Shown here piece after piece: positions 18,942 to 27,281 of a DNA stretch of 64,000 nt. The notes below the pieces were generated by a model that was given only the letters and a program-made list of their open reading frames with translations, did no database searches and was not told the DNA's origin. Position numbers and translations under genes: made by a program. How positions within the stretch are numbered: position 1 is the first letter of the stretch; every line of letters starts with the position of its first letter. Origin of the DNA: PALSA-505 sp963762615 (GTDB lineage: Bacteria; Actinomycetota; Actinomycetes; Streptosporangiales; Streptosporangiaceae); assembly GCA_963762615.1 (NCBI GenBank), contig CAVXLG010000006.1, positions 124,001-188,000 on the forward strand, read 5' to 3'.

Positions 18942-19418
18942 TTAACAAATACCGGCGGTGGCACCAGGCCGGACCGCGTCCCGCAGGATCCGGAGCGCGC
19001 CGAGCAGGGCATCGAGCTGGCGCTGGTCGAGCAGCCCGGTGAACCAGCGGTCAATGTCGCGCACGTGCGCCTGCACCACCCCGGCCAGCAGCCGCCCTCC
19101 CTCACCAGTGAGCACGGCGAACGACCCCCGCCGGTCGGACGGGCAGGTCTCCCGGACGGCCAGCCCCCGGTTCTCCAGCCGGTCCACCATCCGGGTGATG
19201 CCGCTGGTTGACAGGGAAGCCTGGGTGGCGAGGTCGGTCATCCGCAGCCGCCGTCCGGGCGAGCGGGCCAGCCGCAGCAGCACGTCGAAGTCGGTAACGG
19301 ACAGGCCTGCGCCGGCCAGCGTGGGCATGATCTTGGCCTGCAGGCCGGCAAACGTCTCGGCCAGCAGTCCCATGGCGGTCAGCCTGGGATCGTCGAAGAC
19401 CTCCGCATCCGTGACCAC
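18942..19418 (-). CDS. MarR-family transcriptional regulator
   Basis: 158-residue winged-helix repressor or activator, probably a dimer. The DNA-binding part reads LRMTDLATQASLSTSGITRMVDRLENRGLAVRE, with the wing DRRGSFAVLTGEG; the N- and C-terminal helices make up the dimer domain. The GTG start at 19416-19418 has AGGA 8 nt upstream. It is divergent from a YceI-like gene across 120 bp, the standard arrangement for a MarR protein controlling its neighbour; a palindrome at 19461-19471 is a candidate operator. It also lies upstream of gltB on the same strand, with a 159-bp gap. Confidence 0.9.
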   Translation of the reverse strand: MVTDAEVFDDPRLTAMGLLAETFAGLQAKIMPTLAGAGLSVTDFDVLLRLARSPGRRLRMTDLATQASLSTSGITRMVDRLENRGLAVRETCPSDRRGSFAVLTGEGGRLLAGVVQAHVRDIDRWFTGLLDQRQLDALLGALRILRDAVRPGATAGIC

Positions 19419-19436
19419 GGTTACATCCTACTGTAC

Positions 19437-19471
19437 TTGACTTGCGGAATACATCCGAGAACAATGATTGT
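19437..19471 (+). promoter_or_regulatory. promoter and candidate operator between marR-type gene and yceI
   Basis: Plus-strand TTGACT (19437-19442), a 17-bp spacer and AACAAT (19460-19465) form a plausible promoter for the YceI-like gene. The last element overlaps the perfect 11-bp palindrome ACAATGATTGT (19461-19471), a position where a bound MarR dimer would block transcription. The stretch is clearly more AT-rich than its surroundings. Confidence 0.5.
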
Positions 19472-19538
19472 TGCCGCAACCATCCTCGCCGCAAGTGCTT
19501 CCCAGAACCGGCGGCACGCACCGAAAGAGAGACAGACG

Positions 19539-20126
19539 ATGACCGAAGCTACGACCCGCGCCGCCGACGTGCGGGAGTTCGAGGGCGTGACCGTACCGGC
19601 GCCCGGCACCTTCGACCTGGACCCGGCTCATACCCGGATCGGGTTCTCCGCTCGGCACATGATGGTCAGCAAGGTACGCGGGCGGTTCGGCGAGTTCGCC
19701 GGCTCGATCACGGTCGCCGACGACCTGTTCCAGTCCACCGCGGAGGCGGTCATCAAAACCGCGAGCATCGACACCGGCTCAGCTGACCGGGATGCGCACC
19801 TGACCGGCGGCGACTTCCTGAACGTGGACGACTTCCCTGAGATCACCTTCCGGACGACCCGGGTGACCGGCCGCCAGGGGCACGTCTTCACCGTCCTCGG
19901 CGATCTCACGATCAAGGACACCACCCGGGAGGTCGAGCTGACACTCGACCTTGAGGGCGTCGGGAATAGCCCGTGGGGCAAGCAGGTGATGGGCTTCACC
20001 CTGTCCACCGAGATCAACCGTGAAGACTTCGGCATGACCTGGAACGTCGCGCTCGAGAGCGGGGGCGTCCTGGTCGGCAAGACCGTGAAGATCGAGATCG
20101 AGGGCGAGGCCGTCCGCCGCGACTAA
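19539..20126 (+). CDS. YceI-family lipocalin-like protein
   Basis: 195 residues with the YceI beta-barrel pattern: GTFDLDPAHTRIGFSARHMM, FGEFAGSITVADD, HLTGGDFLNVDDFPEITF and LTIKDTTREVELTLDL. YceI proteins bind isoprenoid or other lipid-like molecules; no signal peptide is visible here, so this one is probably cytosolic, as in many actinobacteria. The ATG at 19539 is followed by TEATTRAADVREFEG; the upstream purine-rich GAAAGAGAGA serves as ribosome binding site. It is divergent from a MarR-type regulator that probably controls it. Confidence 0.9.
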   Translation: MTEATTRAADVREFEGVTVPAPGTFDLDPAHTRIGFSARHMMVSKVRGRFGEFAGSITVADDLFQSTAEAVIKTASIDTGSADRDAHLTGGDFLNVDDFPEITFRTTRVTGRQGHVFTVLGDLTIKDTTREVELTLDLEGVGNSPWGKQVMGFTLSTEINREDFGMTWNVALESGGVLVGKTVKIEIEGEAVRRD

Positions 20127-20135
20127 GCCCCTTTG

Positions 20136-20218
20136 GCCGGCCCGGGGGAGCACGCACCCGGGCCGGCGACTGTCGGCATAGCCGAACGTCGCCGGCCCGG
20201 GCACCCGCTCCCCCGGGT
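20136..20218. repeat. very strong nested palindrome after yceI
   Basis: Outer arms CCCGGGGGAGC (20141-20151) and GCTCCCCCGGG (20207-20217) and inner arms CCCGGGCCGGCGAC (20157-20170) and GTCGCCGGCCCGGG (20188-20201) are exact complements; a competing hairpin pairs 20137-20146 with 20157-20166. The core 20171-20187 is itself palindromic. It can terminate transcription of yceI, but the core recurs in inverted orientation at 20304-20320, which suggests a repeated element. Confidence 0.8.
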
Positions 20219-20287
20219 CTTCGCGCGTGTCAGAACCACGCTTAGGATCTTTGGGCGGCCGGTTGCCCTCAGGGAGGCGTAGGCAGC

Positions 20288-20340
20288 CACTCGCGGAGCC
20301 GGCGTTCGGCTCCGCCGACAGCCGGCCGAGCGAGCGGGTG
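20288..20340. repeat. second copy of the palindromic element, opposite orientation
   Basis: The core GTTCGGCTCCGCCGACA (20304-20320) equals the minus-strand core of the element at 20171-20187 (GTTCGGCTATGCCGACA) in 15 of 17 positions, and is also flanked by GCCGGC arms. The two copies face each other in the 287-bp gap between two convergent genes, a REP-like arrangement. Confidence 0.7.
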
Positions 20341-20370
20341 TTCACGGCCGGAGTGCAGGCTTGTGCTGCT

Positions 20371-20407
20371 AGCCAGGGTGTTCTGCTTGATGGCGGGCGC
20401 CCTGGCT
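20371..20407 (-). terminator. hairpin terminator of the questin-oxidase-like gene
   Basis: AGCCAGGG (20371-20378) and CCCTGGCT (20400-20407) pair perfectly over 8 bp with a 21-nt loop, 7 nt after the stop codon on the minus strand. Confidence 0.55.
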
Positions 20408-20413
20408 CTTTGC

Positions 20414-21469
20414 TTAGGAGCTGGGCGGGGTGAGCAGGCGGGTGGCCTGGACGGCGGCGGCGAGGGAGTCGGGGTTGGCGGTCTGCTGGTAGACCCAGGC
20501 CGCGGTGTCGGTGAACTTGATGACGTGCTCGTCGCCGTGGGCGCAGGCGCGGTCGATGACCTCGGCGACGGGATCGCCGGCCTGCGGGGCGGCGGGCAGC
20601 TCGGCTCTCGGCCGTGCGGAGGCCGGAGCGTACATGGCGGTGAGCGCCGCGCTGGCTGCCCACGCCGCGGTCAGGCTGGGGATCCACAAGTCTTGCGGCA
20701 GGGCGGGCAGGGCGTGCAGTACCGCGTTCGGCGCGGTGGCGGTGTGCACGAGCAGTACCGGGCTGGCGTACCCGTGGCTGAGGTATCTCAGCGTCGCCGC
20801 GGTCACGACCTCGGCCAGCCGCCCGGGCACCTCATCAGGCCCGTCGGCGGGCCGCAGCGCGGTGACCGACGGGGTCCAGCCCTCAAGGTCAGCCAGCCGG
20901 GTGATCCGGGACCGGATCGGTCCCTCCTGCTCGGCCAGCCGGGGGACGGCGTCGAGCGCGGGCCCGGGCGCCAGCGGCCCGACCGGGGCGGTCACCCCCG
21001 GCACGGTCCGGGACCGGGCCGCCCAGTAGGCCAGCCCGTGGGCCAGCTCCGTGCGCGCCGCCGGGCTCTCGTCGCCGGCCAGCAGGGTGCGGACAGCATG
21101 GCCGGTCCTGATCACGCCGTGCGTGGCCCCGGCGGCGATGCCGGGCAGCAGCCGCGGCCACCAGGCGGACAGCACCTCCCGCCAGGGCTGCTCCGAGGCC
21201 TGGCGGGTCAGGTAGACGGTCCAGTCGGCCACTCGGTCGCCGAGCGCGTCGCGCCAGTTGCCGTCGGTCACCGGGTCGCTCGGGGCGGGCATCGCGTCCA
21301 GGCGCCGGACGTAGGCGTCGATCCAGCCTGGTATCAGGTCGGCCCGGCCTCGCCGGGCCAGCACCTCGGCCGCCATCGGCCCGTGATTGGACAGGTTGCC
21401 GTCCCACTCCGGCCCGGTGCCGCGCAGCCGGTCGTACGCCTCGTCCAGTATCTCGGCGGCGGTGTCCAC
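20414..21469 (-). CDS. questin oxidase-family protein
   Basis: 351 residues, alpha-helical, matching the questin-oxidase-like family (AflY/GedK relatives): SNHGPMAAEVLARRGRADL, IPGWIDAYVRRL, AGATHGVIRTGHAVRTLL, YLSHGYASPVLLVH and HGDEHVIKFTDTA. Fungal members carry out Baeyer-Villiger-like ring opening; bacterial members are uncharacterised and common in actinomycetes as orphan genes. The repeated conserved His residues suggest a metal or cofactor site. Start GTG at 21467-21469; alternatives cannot be excluded. It lies downstream of trpA with a 242-bp gap containing a terminator, so it is probably transcribed on its own. Confidence 0.8.
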   Translation of the reverse strand: MDTAAEILDEAYDRLRGTGPEWDGNLSNHGPMAAEVLARRGRADLIPGWIDAYVRRLDAMPAPSDPVTDGNWRDALGDRVADWTVYLTRQASEQPWREVLSAWWPRLLPGIAAGATHGVIRTGHAVRTLLAGDESPAARTELAHGLAYWAARSRTVPGVTAPVGPLAPGPALDAVPRLAEQEGPIRSRITRLADLEGWTPSVTALRPADGPDEVPGRLAEVVTAATLRYLSHGYASPVLLVHTATAPNAVLHALPALPQDLWIPSLTAAWAASAALTAMYAPASARPRAELPAAPQAGDPVAEVIDRACAHGDEHVIKFTDTAAWVYQQTANPDSLAAAVQATRLLTPPSS

Positions 21470-21657
21470 GGCGGTTCCTCCCTGCCGGTGTCCAATCTCG
21501 GTTCCTGCCAGCCTACGAAGGGCGGCCGACAGCTAGGAGAGCCGTTCCGGCGAGCGGGCCGGCACTGGTTCTGGGTGCTGGACTCGCCCCGCTGGCCTGC
21601 CGTCGCCGGCCGGACACCGTCGCCTGCCCGGCCGGGACCGAGCGCCGACCTTACCGG

Positions 21658-21671
21658 CCTTCGCCCGAAGG
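21658..21671 (-). terminator. short hairpin after trpA
   Basis: CCTTCG (21658-21663) and CGAAGG (21666-21671) form a tight stem with a 2-nt loop, 40 nt after the corrected trpA stop. It probably ends the trp unit. Confidence 0.45.
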
Positions 21672-21711
21672 GCAAGCGCTGATCACGGCCTCACCCGCTC
21701 CGGTGCGGCAG

Positions 21712-22525
21712 TTAGCCAGCCCGGGCGGCCCGGGAGCGGACGCCCGCGGCGAGCTCGGCGGCCAGGCCGGCTACGGCGGCGATGCCATCCTGGGCCTGGC
21801 TCGCGTCCCGCAGCCGGCGGACGAACGCCGAGCCGACGATCACGCCGTCCGCGAACCGGGCCACCTGCGCCGCCTGTGCGCCGTCGCGCACGCCCAGCCC
21901 CACGGCGACCGGGAGGCTGGTTTGCTTCCTGATCCGGCCGACCAGTTCCTCGGCACCGCCGCCGACCGAGTCCCGCACCCCGGTCACCCCCATCAGCGAG
22001 GCGGCGTAGACGAAGCCGCGGGACGCCGCGGCGACTCGGGCGATCCGCTCGTCGGTCGAGCTGACCGCGGCGAGGAAGACCGCGTCGAGTTCGTACGCGG
22101 CCGCGGCCGCCAGCCACGGATTCCGCCTCTTCCGGCGTCAGGTCGGGGGTTATCAGGCCCGCTCCCCCGGCGGCGGCGAGGTCGGCGGCGAAGGCCTGCA
22201 CGCCGTACCGGTCCACCGGGTTCCAGTACGTCATGACCAGGGCGGGCACCCCTGCGCCGGCGACCGCCTCGACCGTGCGCAGCACATCCCGGACCCGCAC
22301 CCCGCCGGTCAGCGCGCGGTGCACTGCCTCCTGGATGACCGGGCCGTCCATCAGCGGGTCGGAATACGGCAGGCCGATCTCCACCACGTCCGCGCCCGAG
22401 CGGGCCATCGCCAGCGCAGCCTCGATCGCCGTGTCCACCGTGGGGAAGCCGGCCGGCAGGTAGCCGATGACCGCGGCCCGGCCTTCAGCCGCAGCCTGGC
22501 CGAACGCGCCCGCGACCGTGCTCAC
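21712..22525 (-). CDS. trpA: tryptophan synthase alpha chain (one frameshift)
   Basis: Cleaves indole-glycerol phosphate and passes indole to TrpB. Catalytic Glu in DVVEIGLPYSDPLMDGP, Asp region in VMTYWNPVDRYG, and the C-terminal phosphate-binding part MGVTGVRDSVGG ... VAVGLGVRDGAQ. The frame is broken at 22118-22123: the minus strand reads GCGGAATCCGTGG, and removing one A (GGATC restored) gives EEADPWLAAAAAYELDA, the standard sequence. Corrected length is about 270 residues and the stop is at 21712. Read without correction, the protein would end in an Arg-rich tail at 21683. The GTG start overlaps the trpB stop by 4 bp, indicating translational coupling. Confidence 0.93.
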
Positions 22526-23946
22526 CCGGCGTCACCCGGCCCGGCGACGCTACCCGCGGCCAAGTCCGCACTGCCGTCCGCGACCACGCTGACACTGTCG
22601 CCAGCCGTCGGACCAGCACTGCCTCCAGCCGCCAGGTCCGCCGCGGGAGAAGCCGCCCCTGCGGCACCGCCCGCCGCGGGAGAAGCCGCCCCGGCGGTAC
22701 CACCCGCCGCGGCGCCGGCCATCAGGCCGAACCACCGGGCCGCGGTGTCCATATCCTTGTCCCCCCGGCCGGACAGGTTGACCAGCAGCAGCGCATCAGG
22801 GCCGAGCTCGCGGCCCACGGCCAGCGCGCCGGCCAGCGCGTGCGCCGACTCGATCGCCGGGATGATTCCCTCAGTCCGGCACAGCAGCGAGAACGCGTCC
22901 ATCGCCTGCCGGTCGTCCACGGCGCGGTAGCTGGCCCGGCCGGTGTCGTGCAGCCAGGAATGCTCCGGCCCCACCCCCGGGTAGTCGAGCCCGGCCGAGA
23001 TCGAGTGGGTCGCCAGAGTCTGCCCCTCGTCGTCCTGCAGCAGGTACGTGCGCATGCCGTGGATCACCCCGGCCGACCCGGCCACCAGCGTGGCGGAATG
23101 CCGGCCGGTCGACAATCCTTCGCCGCCTGCTTCGCAGCCGATCAGGCGCACCCCCGCATCGGGGATGAACGCGTGGAACACCCCGATGGCGTTGGAGCCG
23201 CCGCCCACGCAAGCAATGACCGCGTCCGGCAGCAGGCCGGCCAGGCCGAGCACCTGCTCGCGCGCCTCCACCCCGATCACCCGCTGGAAGTCGCGCACCA
23301 TCATCGGGAACGGATGCGGGCCCATGACCGAGCCGATGCAGTAGTGCGTCGTCTCGATCGACGTGACCCAGTCCCGGAATGTCTCGTTGATCGCGTCCTT
23401 GAGCGTGCGGCTGCCGATGGTGACCGGCACCACCCGCGCGCCGAGCATCTGCATCCGGGCTACGTTGAGCGCCTGCCGCCTGGTGTCCTCCTCCCCCATG
23501 TACACCACGCAGTCCAGGCCGAGCAGCGCGCAGGCGGTGGCAGTGGCCACGCCGTGCTGTCCCGCCCCGGTCTCGGCGATCATCCGGGACTTGCCCATCC
23601 GCCTTGTGAGCAGGGCCTGGCCGAGCACATTATTGATCTTGTGGAATCCGGTGTGCGCGAGGTCCTCGCGCTTCAGCAGCACCCGGCAGCCGCCTGCCTC
23701 GGCGCCGAACCGCCGGGCCTCCGTCAGCGGCGTGGGCCGCCCGGCATAGCTGGCAAGCAGCCCGTCGAGCTCGTCCTGGAACCGAGGATCGGCCTTCGCG
23801 GCGGCATAGGCCCGGGCGAGCTCGTCCAGCGCGGACATCAGCGCCTCGGGCGCGAACCTGCCGCCGAACGGGCCGAAATGGCCGGTGCTGTCGGGCTGGC
23901 CTTCCTGTGCGGGATGGGCCGGCGCCCGTCCGTTCGGAAGGGTCAT
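22522..23946 (-). CDS. trpB: tryptophan synthase beta chain with long C-terminal tail
   Basis: PLP enzyme joining indole and serine. PLP lysine in THTGFHKINN-like AHTGFHKINNVLGQ, phosphate loop CVGGGSNAIG and GRGDKDMDTAARWFGL near the normal C-terminus. The core (~400 residues) is followed by about 70 residues of Ala/Gly/Ser/Pro repeats (AAGGAAGAASPAA twice) that other TrpB proteins lack; DNA of that part is a run of imperfect tandem repeats. It overlaps trpC upstream (ATGA) and trpA downstream (GTGA), so the three are coupled. Start ATG at 23944-23946. Confidence 0.96.
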   Translation of the reverse strand: MTLPNGRAPAHPAQEGQPDSTGHFGPFGGRFAPEALMSALDELARAYAAAKADPRFQDELDGLLASYAGRPTPLTEARRFGAEAGGCRVLLKREDLAHTGFHKINNVLGQALLTRRMGKSRMIAETGAGQHGVATATACALLGLDCVVYMGEEDTRRQALNVARMQMLGARVVPVTIGSRTLKDAINETFRDWVTSIETTHYCIGSVMGPHPFPMMVRDFQRVIGVEAREQVLGLAGLLPDAVIACVGGGSNAIGVFHAFIPDAGVRLIGCEAGGEGLSTGRHSATLVAGSAGVIHGMRTYLLQDDEGQTLATHSISAGLDYPGVGPEHSWLHDTGRASYRAVDDRQAMDAFSLLCRTEGIIPAIESAHALAGALAVGRELGPDALLLVNLSGRGDKDMDTAARWFGLMAGAAAGGTAGAASPAAGGAAGAASPAADLAAGGSAGPTAGDSVSVVADGSADLAAGSVAGPGDAG

Positions 23947-24752
23947 TTCCGGTCACCGCGGAGCGCCGGATGCGAGCCCGCGGTGACCAGGTCGGCGACG
24001 GCGGCGCGCGGATCCTTGTCCGTCACCAGGCTCTCGCCGACCAGCACCGCATCCGCGCCGGCCGCGGCGTAGGCGAGCAGGTCGTGCGGGCCGCGCACGC
24101 CCGATTCGGCGATCTTGATGATGCCGCCGGGGATGAGCGGCGCCAGCCGGGCGAACACCGCGCGGTCCACCTCGAGCGTGATCAGGTTCCGCGCGTTGAC
24201 CCCGATCACCCGGGCGCCGGCGTCGAGCGCGCGCATCAGCTCGTCCTCGGTATGCACCTCGACGACCGGCAGCAGGCCGATGGACAGCGCGCGCTCAACC
24301 AGCGAGATGAGCGCGTTCTGCTCCAGGGCCGCCACGATGAGCAGGGCTATATCGGCGCCGTGTGCCCGCGCCTCCCAGAGCTGGTAGGAACCGACGATGA
24401 AGTCCTTGCGCAGCACGGGAACCTGTACCGCGCTGCGTACCGCGGCGAGGTCGGCCAGGCTGCCGCCGAACCAGCGGGCCTCGGTCAGCACGCTGATCAC
24501 CCGCGCGCCGCCGGCTTCGTAGTCGGTCGCGAGCGCGGCCGGGTCGTCAATCGCGGCCATCGGGCCCCGGGACGGACTCCCCCGCTTCACCTCGGCGATG
24601 ACGGTCACGTCGTCGCCGCCGAGCGCGGCCAGCGCATCCCGGCAGGACGGTGCCTGCCGTGCCATCTCTTTCAGCTGGTCAAGCGGGACTTCCCGCTGCC
24701 GCTGCTCGAGATCGGCACGTACCCCTTCCAGGATCTCATCGAGCACGCCCAC
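23943..24752 (-). CDS. trpC: indole-3-glycerol phosphate synthase
   Basis: TIM-barrel enzyme that closes the indole ring, 269 residues. Catalytic Lys in VIAEVKRGSPSRG and VLRKDFIVGSYQLWEARAHGAD, Glu in PVVEVHTEDE, and IGVNARNLITLEVD and IAESGVRGPHD. GTG start at 24750-24752. It begins 118 bp after the response-regulator gene on the same strand and overlaps trpB by 4 bp. Confidence 0.96.
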   Translation of the reverse strand: MGVLDEILEGVRADLEQRQREVPLDQLKEMARQAPSCRDALAALGGDDVTVIAEVKRGSPSRGPMAAIDDPAALATDYEAGGARVISVLTEARWFGGSLADLAAVRSAVQVPVLRKDFIVGSYQLWEARAHGADIALLIVAALEQNALISLVERALSIGLLPVVEVHTEDELMRALDAGARVIGVNARNLITLEVDRAVFARLAPLIPGGIIKIAESGVRGPHDLLAYAAAGADAVLVGESLVTDKDPRAAVADLVTAGSHPALRGDRK

Positions 24753-24870
24753 GCGGTTCAGCTGTCTCCTCGTATCGGATGCCCTGCGACCCCGATCGTA
24801 GCGGGAGCCCTCCGGCGGCCGGGCCGCCCCCCGGGTTGGAGGCCGTTCCGAGGGCCGGCCGGGCCCGGAG

Positions 24871-25638
24871 TCACGGGCCAGGATCCATCACGTAGCCGAT
24901 CCCCCGGACCGTGCGGATCCCGTGGCCGGGGCCGAGCTTGGCGCGCAGCTGCGCGACGTAGACGTCCACTGTCCGCCCCCTCGATCCGCCGCTCTCGCCC
25001 CACACTGCCTGCCGCAGCCGGTGCCGGGGAACGGTCCGGCCCGCACTGCGCACCAGGCAGCTGAGCACGTCGAACTCGGTGCCGGTGAGCGTGACCTCGG
25101 TACCGTTCAGCTTCGCCCGGCGGCGGCCCGGATCCAGCCGCAGCCCCCCGGCCGCGTGGGCGGCGTCAGCGGGCTCGCGCACGGTGCGGGTGGCGGCCCG
25201 CACCAGGGAGACCAGCGTCCGCGGGCCGAACGGGCGGGTCACGCAGGAATCACGGCCGACCCCGATGTCCCGGGGACGCAGGCCCTGTACCGCGTGGGCC
25301 GCCCCGCCGGCGGTCAGGCAGATGACCGGGGCCCCGGGAGCCGCGCCGGCCAGGGCAGGCTGCGGCCGGCCGCGGCGCGAGGCGGGCTGCCCGCCGCGGA
25401 TCAGCTTGCGGATCGCCCGGGCGTCGAGCCCCGGCATGGTCAGGTCGAGGACCACTGCCGCCACGCCGGTCAGCCCGGCCAGCGCGGCCTCGGTGTCCTC
25501 GGGCGTGCGCGCGCACCGCACCCGCAGGCCCTCCTTGGCCAGGTACCGGCGGATGAGCTCAGCCACGGCAGGCTCGTGCTCGGCGACCAGGATCTCGCCG
25601 ACCGCGCGGGGTTCGGGGTCAGCTAGCGACGTGCTCAC
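24871..25638 (-). CDS. atypical OmpR-type response regulator inside the his/trp unit
   Basis: 255 residues. Receiver domain 13-145 with the phosphorylatable Asp65 in VVLDLTMPGLD, but the usual acidic pair is replaced by EHE (20-22) and the conserved Lys before Pro-Phe is Arg135 (CVTRPFG); an extra ~20-residue Arg/Pro-rich loop follows helix 3. This suggests altered or phosphorylation-independent signalling. The C-terminal winged helix is well conserved: RRRAKLNGTEVTLTGTEFDVL, QAVWG, GRTVDVYVAQLRAKLG and IRTVRGIGYVM. No kinase gene is adjacent. The GTG start at 25636-25638 is 21 bp after the corrected stop of the membrane-protein gene, so it is probably in the same operon; a small HGxxPAAW-type gene often occupies this place in other actinomycetes. 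Confidence 0.88.
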   Translation of the reverse strand: MSTSLADPEPRAVGEILVAEHEPAVAELIRRYLAKEGLRVRCARTPEDTEAALAGLTGVAAVVLDLTMPGLDARAIRKLIRGGQPASRRGRPQPALAGAAPGAPVICLTAGGAAHAVQGLRPRDIGVGRDSCVTRPFGPRTLVSLVRAATRTVREPADAAHAAGGLRLDPGRRRAKLNGTEVTLTGTEFDVLSCLVRSAGRTVPRHRLRQAVWGESGGSRGRTVDVYVAQLRAKLGPGHGIRTVRGIGYVMDPGP

Positions 25639-25659
25639 CCAGTGTCATCGGAGGGCGCA

Positions 25660-26793
25660 TTACTGCTGCTCCTCGCCGTGGGCTGGTGCGGCGACCGGCT
25701 CTGCGCCGGCTTCGGGAGTGTCGGTGAGAATCCACGCCGCGGTCGAGCGCTTCCCAGAGCGCGGCCGCGTCGCCGTCGGGGTGCGGCGCGTCGCGGGCCG
25801 TTTCTGGCCGACCCGGTTCCGCCCGGCCCGCCGAACGCATCCCGGCGGACCGGCCGCGGGCGGCCGCCGGGCCAGTCCCGGCGGCCGGGCCGGGGCTGCC
25901 GGCCACGTCGGGGCTGCCGGCCACGTCGGGGCTGCCGGCCAGGCCGGGAGCCGCCGCCGGGCCGTGGCCACCCGCCGGACCAGGGCCAGGACCACCCGCC
26001 GGACCAGGGCCAGGACCACCCGCCGGACCAGGGCCAGGACCACCCGCCGGACCAGGGCCAGGACCACCCGCCGGACCAGGGCCGGCCGCCCCACCGGGGT
26101 TCTCGGTCAGGCCCCGGGGGGTCGTCGGGCCGGCCTCGGCGACCGACCGGGCCGTTCCCGGACCCGCCGCGACCAGCGCGGATACTCCACCCGCCGGGGG
26201 GCTGCCGGGGGCTGCCGGGGCCGACCGGTCGAACCTGGCAGACATCACCGCCCAGCGCGGCCCGCGCCAGGCCGCGAGCAGGCCCGCCGCGATCACAGCC
26301 AGCGCGCCGACCACCGCTGCCGGGCGCCACGGAACGCTGGCCAGCACGACCCTGCTGGCCGCGCCGATCTCCGGCAGGCTGCCGCTGGCCGGCGAGCTTC
26401 CGCTGATCGCAGAGTTCCCGCCGGGCAGCGAGCCGGCCAGCGAGCCGCCGGCGGCCTGCCCGGAAGCGGCAGCTATCACCATCGCGGCGTGCACCGGCTG
26501 GCTCACGACAGCAGCGATCCAGACGCCCAGCCCGGCCAGGGCCAGTCCGGCCACCCGGCGGGCGACGCCGCGGGTCGCGATGATCGCTGCCATGCAGGCC
26601 AGCGACGCCAGCGCGAGCGCGCCGACGGCCGGCAGCAGATCCTGCCCGGACACCGAGATCGACCCGGACGGCAACGGCTTGGGCGCGGCATACTCTACGC
26701 GGGCCCAGCCTTGCCGCAGGGCGAGCAGCACGAGGCCCACCCCGGCGGCGCACGCCGCTATGGCGGCACCGAACTCCCTGCGCGCCGTCACGT
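25660..26793 (-). CDS. Trp biosynthesis-associated membrane protein (one frameshift)
   Basis: Four-helix membrane protein of the TIGR02234 type found in actinobacterial trp clusters; its biochemical role is unknown. Helices: FGAAIAACAAGVGLVLLALR, a second near DLLPAVGALALASLACMAAI, a third near GVARRVAGLALAGLGVWIAA and a fourth at VVGALAVIAAGLLAAW. The signature GWARVEYAAPKPLP follows helix 1. The cytoplasmic tail carries five 24-bp repeats (GPGPAGGP). The frame breaks at 25728-25733: the minus strand has GTGGATTCTCACC, and GGATC gives DRGVDLTDTPEAGAEPVAAP ending at the TAA at 25660. The GTG start at 26791-26793 has GGAG upstream. Confidence 0.85.
25968..26087. repeat. five tandem 24-bp repeats in a coding tail
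   Basis: Unit CCACCCGCCGGACCAGGG followed by CCAGGA, five copies, the last diverging in its final 3 bases. It encodes GPGPAGGP repeats in the tail of the membrane protein on the minus strand. An 18-bp repeat (GGCCACGTCGGGGCTGCC) sits next to it at about 25900-25935. Confidence 0.9.
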
Positions 26794-26843
26794 CGGCTCC
26801 GTCCTTGATCGCTTCCGTCCTTGATCGCTGCGTGGGGTCCAGC

Positions 26844-27281
26844 CTACGACCCCGCTGCAGCACGCGGCTGGGCTCGGTCCGGACGCGGCCCAGCCGCCTG
26901 CGCCCCGGCCGCCCGCAGCCCGGCCACCTCCAGCACCGCGGCGTCGAAGCAGGTCCGGTCGCCCGTGTGGCAGGCCCCGCCCACCTGGTCAACCCGCACG
27001 AGCACGGTGTCCCCGTCGCAGTCGAGCGCCACGGACTTCACCCGCTGCTCGTGACCGGAGGTGGCGCCCTTGACCCAGTATTCCTGGCGGCTCCGGGACC
27101 AGTAGGTGCACCGCCCGGTGGTCAGGGTCCGGTGCAGCGCTTCATCGTCCATCCAGCCGAGCATCAGCACCTCGCCGGTGTCGTACTGCTGCGCGATGGC
27201 CGGGAACAGGCCTGCCGCATCCCGCTTGAGCCGCGCGGCGATCTCGGGATTTAGCCGCGACGGGCGAATGACGCTGGTCAC
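26844..27281 (-). CDS. hisI: phosphoribosyl-AMP cyclohydrolase
   Basis: Third step of histidine synthesis, hydrolysing phosphoribosyl-AMP. 145 residues; monofunctional, without the HisE domain. VLMLGWMDDEALHRTLTTG, YWSRSRQEYWVKGATSGH, and the metal-binding CDGDTVLVRVDQVGGACHTG with TCF. The GTG start at 27279-27281 opens with TSVIRPSRLNPEIAARL. It heads a unit continuing 50 bp later with the Trp-associated membrane gene; in other actinomycetes trpE usually lies between hisI and that gene but is absent here. Divergent from the TIGR03085-type gene. Confidence 0.95.
   Translation of the reverse strand: MTSVIRPSRLNPEIAARLKRDAAGLFPAIAQQYDTGEVLMLGWMDDEALHRTLTTGRCTYWSRSRQEYWVKGATSGHEQRVKSVALDCDGDTVLVRVDQVGGACHTGDRTCFDAAVLEVAGLRAAGAQAAGPRPDRAQPRAAAGS

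Noticed and set aside
21683..21711. Extended reading of trpA to a stop at 21683
   Set aside because: This is the shifted frame after the extra base; the true C-terminus (MGVTGVRDSV) is in another frame that stops at 21712.
25619..25659. Trp-associated membrane protein running to 25619 and overlapping the response-regulator gene
   Set aside because: The Arg/Ser-rich end arises from the GGATTC frameshift; the corrected frame stops at 25660.
25968..26087. 24-bp repeats considered as a CRISPR array
   Set aside because: The units are directly adjacent without spacers, are in frame inside a protein tail and no cas genes are nearby.
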